Source of the DNA: Pseudomonas gingeri
Lineage (GTDB): Bacteria; Pseudomonadota; Gammaproteobacteria; Pseudomonadales; Pseudomonadaceae
Reading direction: 5' to 3'
Assembly (NCBI RefSeq): GCF_013385635.1
Contig: NZ_JACAPR010000027.1
Span: 1-64,000 of the forward strand
Length of the DNA: 64,000 nt
Below the pieces are notes generated by a model. That model searched no databases, was not told the DNA's origin, and saw only the letters and a list, made by a program, of their open reading frames with translations. Below are positions 61,842-64,000 of the stretch, one piece after another (the first letter of the stretch is position 1; each line of letters begins with the position of its first letter). The translations under genes and the position numbers were made by a program.

Positions 61842-62207
61842 ATGAGTGAACAGACGCCTGTGCCGACACCGGGTTCAGATGTCCGGCAGTGGGCGATGTT
61901 CTGTCACTTATCGGCGTTTCTCGGCTACTGGTTTCCTTTCGGCAGCCTGATCGGGCCGTTGATCCTCTGGCAGATGAAGCGCGAGCAGGATCCGTTCATC
62001 GATGCCCAGGGCAAGGAAGCGCTGAATTTCCAGATCACCGTGGCGGTGGCCGCGATGGTCTGTTTCGCGCTGATGTTCGTGGTGATCGGTTTCCTGCTGT
62101 TCGGCCTGCTGGCCATTGGTGCGGTGGTGTTGACCATCATTGCCGGCATCAAGGCCAACCAGGGCATCGCCTACCGCTATCCCTTCACCTGGCGGCCGAT
62201 CAAGTAG
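61842..62207 (+). CDS. DUF4870 membrane protein
   Basis: 121 residues with three or four hydrophobic segments (MFCHLSAFLGYWFPFGSLIG; AAMVCFALMFVVIGFLLFGL; AVVLTIIAGIKANQG). The family blocks DAQGKEALNFQIT and the C-terminal AYRYPFTWRPIK are typical of DUF4870/Tic20-like proteins. Role unknown. It starts 36 bp after rph, after a GGAGAG site, and may be co-transcribed with it. Confidence 0.85.
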   Translation: MSEQTPVPTPGSDVRQWAMFCHLSAFLGYWFPFGSLIGPLILWQMKREQDPFIDAQGKEALNFQITVAVAAMVCFALMFVVIGFLLFGLLAIGAVVLTIIAGIKANQGIAYRYPFTWRPIK

Positions 62208-62240
62208 CTTCGGGTAGGCTTTAGGGCCTCATCGCCGGCA

Positions 62241-62268
62241 AGCCGGCTCCCACAAGCCGGCTTTTTTT
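62241..62268 (+). terminator. Rho-independent terminator built from a REP unit
   Basis: AGCCGGCT-CCCACA-AGCCGGCT is followed by a run of seven T (62262-62268). It lies at the convergent DUF4870/crc junction and overlaps a REP-like unit (ATCGCCGGCAAGCCGGCTCC) beginning near 62230. Confidence 0.75.
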
Positions 62269-62286
62269 GTCACGGCGAAAAGACAC

Positions 62287-63066
62287 TCAGATGGTCAACG
62301 TCCAGTCGTAGTCGACGATCAGCGGCGCGTGCTGCGAGAAGCGCGGCTGGCGCGGCAGGCGTGCGCTGCGTACGAAGCGGCGCAGTCCCGGCGTCAGGAT
62401 CTGATAATCGAAGCGCCAGCCGAGGTTGAGCATCTCGGCCTGTTCGTTATCCGGCCACCAGCTGTACTGGTCGCCTTCGCGGCTGACTTCGCGCAGGGCA
62501 TCGACATAACCCATGTTGCCGACAATCTCGTCCATCCAGGCACGCTCAGGCGCCAGGAAACCCGGGGATTGCTGGCTGTCGCGCCAGTTCTTGATGTCGA
62601 GCTTCTGTTGCGCCACATAGAGCGAGCCGCAATAGATGTACTCGCGACGTTTGCGCCGCTGTTTATCCAGGTAGCGGGCGAAGTCGTCCATAAGCTTGAA
62701 CTTCTGGTTCAAGTCTTCATCGCCGTTCTGCCCTGATGGAAGCAGCAAGGTCGCGATGCTGACCTTGTCGAAATCGGCTTGCAGGTAGCGCCCGTAGCGG
62801 TCTGCCGTCTCGAAACCGAGACCACTGATGACAGCCTTCGGTTGCAACCGCGAATACAGAGCCACGCCACCTTGGGCGGGGACTTCGGCATCGCAGGCAT
62901 AAAGGAAGTAGCCATCCAGTTGGAAGGCTGGGTCGTCCAGTTCAAAGGCGGAGGCGCGGGTGTCCTGCAAGCAGATGACGTCGGCATTCTGGGCTTGCAG
63001 CCAACTGAGCAAACCACGCTCGACTGCAGCCTGAATACCATTGACGTTCACACTGATGATCCGCAT
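62287..63066 (-). CDS. crc: Catabolite repression control protein Crc
   Basis: 259 residues, the standard Pseudomonas Crc length. It has the exonuclease III/endonuclease fold, but key residues are changed: the catalytic Glu of CLQET is Asp35 (CLQDTRA), the GDxN motif reads GSLY at 147-150, and the SDH motif reads SQH near the C-terminus. It is therefore not expected to be a nuclease. In Pseudomonas it works with Hfq to repress translation of catabolic mRNAs and is titrated by CrcZ-type RNAs. Start at MRIISVNVNG (63066). Divergent from pyrE. Confidence 0.96.
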   Translation of the reverse strand: MRIISVNVNGIQAAVERGLLSWLQAQNADVICLQDTRASAFELDDPAFQLDGYFLYACDAEVPAQGGVALYSRLQPKAVISGLGFETADRYGRYLQADFDKVSIATLLLPSGQNGDEDLNQKFKLMDDFARYLDKQRRKRREYIYCGSLYVAQQKLDIKNWRDSQQSPGFLAPERAWMDEIVGNMGYVDALREVSREGDQYSWWPDNEQAEMLNLGWRFDYQILTPGLRRFVRSARLPRQPRFSQHAPLIVDYDWTLTI

Positions 63067-63071
63067 AAATG

Positions 63072-63147
63072 GCCCCAAAAATCACGTGCGTGTATGATAC
63101 CCGAGGTCTACCTAATTAGCTAAATCCGTGGTATTTGGGGCTTTTTT
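63072..63147. repeat. Long-loop inverted repeat between crc and pyrE
   Basis: GCCCCAAAAATCACG (63072-63086) pairs with CGTGGTATTTGGGGC (63127-63141) with two mismatches across a 40-nt loop. On the plus strand it is followed by six T immediately before the pyrE ATG. Each arm also contains the GGGG that serves as the putative ribosome site of crc or pyrE. Confidence 0.6.
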
Positions 63148-63148
63148 C

Positions 63149-63793
63149 ATGCAGGCGTATCAGCGCGATTTCATTCGTTTTGCCATCGATCGCGGGGTTT
63201 TGCGCTTCGGTGAGTTCACCCTGAAGTCCGGACGCACCAGTCCTTACTTCTTCAATGCCGGCCTGTTCAACTCAGGTTCCGCCCTGGCCCAGCTGGGGCG
63301 TTTCTATGCCGCGGCGATCGTCGAGAGCGGTATTCCCTTCGACGTCCTGTTCGGCCCGGCCTACAAAGGCATTCCCCTGGCGGCCGCGACCGCCGTGGCC
63401 TTGGCCGAGCATCACCAGCTCGACCTGCCATGGTGTTTCAATCGCAAGGAAGCCAAGGCCCACGGCGAAGGCGGCAGCCTGGTCGGCGCGCCATTGACCG
63501 GCAATGTGCTGATCATCGACGACGTGATCACCGCCGGTACGGCGATTCGCGAAGTGATGCAGATCATCGAATCCCAGGACGGCGCCAAGGCCGCGGGCGT
63601 GTTGATCGCGCTGAACCGCCAGGAGCGCGGCAACGGCGAGTTGTCGGCGATCCAGGAAGTCGAGCGTGATTTCGGCATTCCGGTGGTCAGCATCGTGTCG
63701 CTGAACCAGGTCCTCGAATTCCTCGCAGGTGACGAGCAGCTCAAGCAGCATCTGCCGGCGGTCGAGGCTTATCGCGCACAGTACGGGGTCTGA
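63149..63793 (+). CDS. pyrE: Orotate phosphoribosyltransferase
   Basis: 214-residue cytosolic enzyme converting orotate and PRPP to orotidine 5'-phosphate in pyrimidine synthesis. The PRPP-binding motif VLIIDDVITAGTAIREV is present, along with GEFTLKSGRTSPYFFNAGLF and the catalytic loop FNRKEAKAHGEGG. Start at MQAYQRDFIRF (63149); the preceding sequence has a GGGG ribosome site 8 bp upstream and a T-run between. It is divergent from crc. Confidence 0.96.
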   Translation: MQAYQRDFIRFAIDRGVLRFGEFTLKSGRTSPYFFNAGLFNSGSALAQLGRFYAAAIVESGIPFDVLFGPAYKGIPLAAATAVALAEHHQLDLPWCFNRKEAKAHGEGGSLVGAPLTGNVLIIDDVITAGTAIREVMQIIESQDGAKAAGVLIALNRQERGNGELSAIQEVERDFGIPVVSIVSLNQVLEFLAGDEQLKQHLPAVEAYRAQYGV

Positions 63794-63799
63794 CCCTTC

Positions 63800-64000
63800 T
63801 TGAGGCGCGGATACCTGTGGCTGGCCCTGGCCCTCGGGGCTTCGTTCGCCGTGCAGGCGGACGAAGTGCTGCTGTACCGTTACGTCGATAACAAAGGCGT
63901 GACGGTCCTGGATCGCCAGGGTGTGCCGCCGGAGTACATCGGCAAGGGCTACCAGGTGCTCAACCAGCGCGGCCGGGTGATCCAGACCGTGGCCCCGGCA
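63800..64000 (+). CDS. DUF4124-type exported protein (5' part only)
   Basis: 67 codons are visible before the window ends. Starting at TTG 63800, residues 2-20 form a signal peptide (GYLWLALALGASFAVQA) and the mature part begins DEVLLYRYVDNKGVTVLDRQ, the DUF4124 pattern. No upstream ATG fits: the pyrE stop is 6 bp before. Function unknown. Start codon uncertain because no strong ribosome site is seen. Confidence 0.7.
   Translation, partial: MRRGYLWLALALGASFAVQADEVLLYRYVDNKGVTVLDRQGVPPEYIGKGYQVLNQRGRVIQTVAPA

Noticed and set aside
1..64000. tRNA, rRNA, insertion sequences, integrases or prophage genes
   Set aside because: None seen on either strand by eye, including at the T6SS boundaries.

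Overview
The window is a GC-rich chromosomal segment of a Pseudomonas, most likely of the P. fluorescens/P. protegens lineage. The core genes read as Pseudomonas orthologues throughout: Crc, RubA/RubB, PhoBR, UbiCA, OxyR-RecG, and SpoT with RpoZ. Their order matches, from memory, the pyrE-crc-rph-yicC-gmk-rpoZ-spoT ... oxyR-recG ... hupA-rubBA-ubiCA-phoBR block of P. aeruginosa. Intergenic spaces carry typical Pseudomonas REP palindromes and a second 'TTCCCACGC' repeat family.

Layout. 1-7.8 kb is core: a CNNM/CorC-type membrane protein, phoR-phoB with a candidate Pho box, a secreted copper/redox-type repeat protein, ubiA-ubiC, rubredoxin and its reductase, and the HU gene with a clear terminator. 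7.9-46.5 kb is a complete type VI secretion system (T6SS) of the P. aeruginosa H1 type. 46.6-51.7 kb holds an SCP2-like protein, a YbaK-HDOD fusion protein, recG and oxyR. 52-54.2 kb is tonB-exbD-exbB. 54.3-64 kb holds an NAD(P)-binding protein, a lipoprotein, ridA-spoT-rpoZ-gmk-yicC, rph, a DUF4870 protein, crc, pyrE and the start of a DUF4124 protein.

The T6SS has two divergent arms leaving a 389-bp control region (28549-28937). The leftward arm is tssA-tssB-tssC-hcp-tssE-tssF-tssG-clpV-vgrG, ending in an effector cassette of Eag chaperone, Rhs effector and Imm22-like immunity protein. The rightward arm is fha-tssJ-tssK-tssL-tssM-tagF-pppA-ppkA-tagT-tagS-tagR-tagQ. It therefore has the sheath, tube, baseplate and membrane complex plus the full threonine-phosphorylation posttranslational control pathway. 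No tagJ is present between hcp and tssE.

A second effector cassette faces the cluster at its left edge: Eag chaperone, a pre-PAAR/PAAR/transmembrane effector whose N-terminal two thirds resemble P. aeruginosa Tse6, and an unknown immunity candidate. Its C-terminal toxin domain is one I cannot assign. This module, the unassigned Rhs tip domain, and two orphan small genes at 10.2-11.1 kb are the most likely places for undescribed biology. Everything here was read by eye from the sequence; no database search was run.
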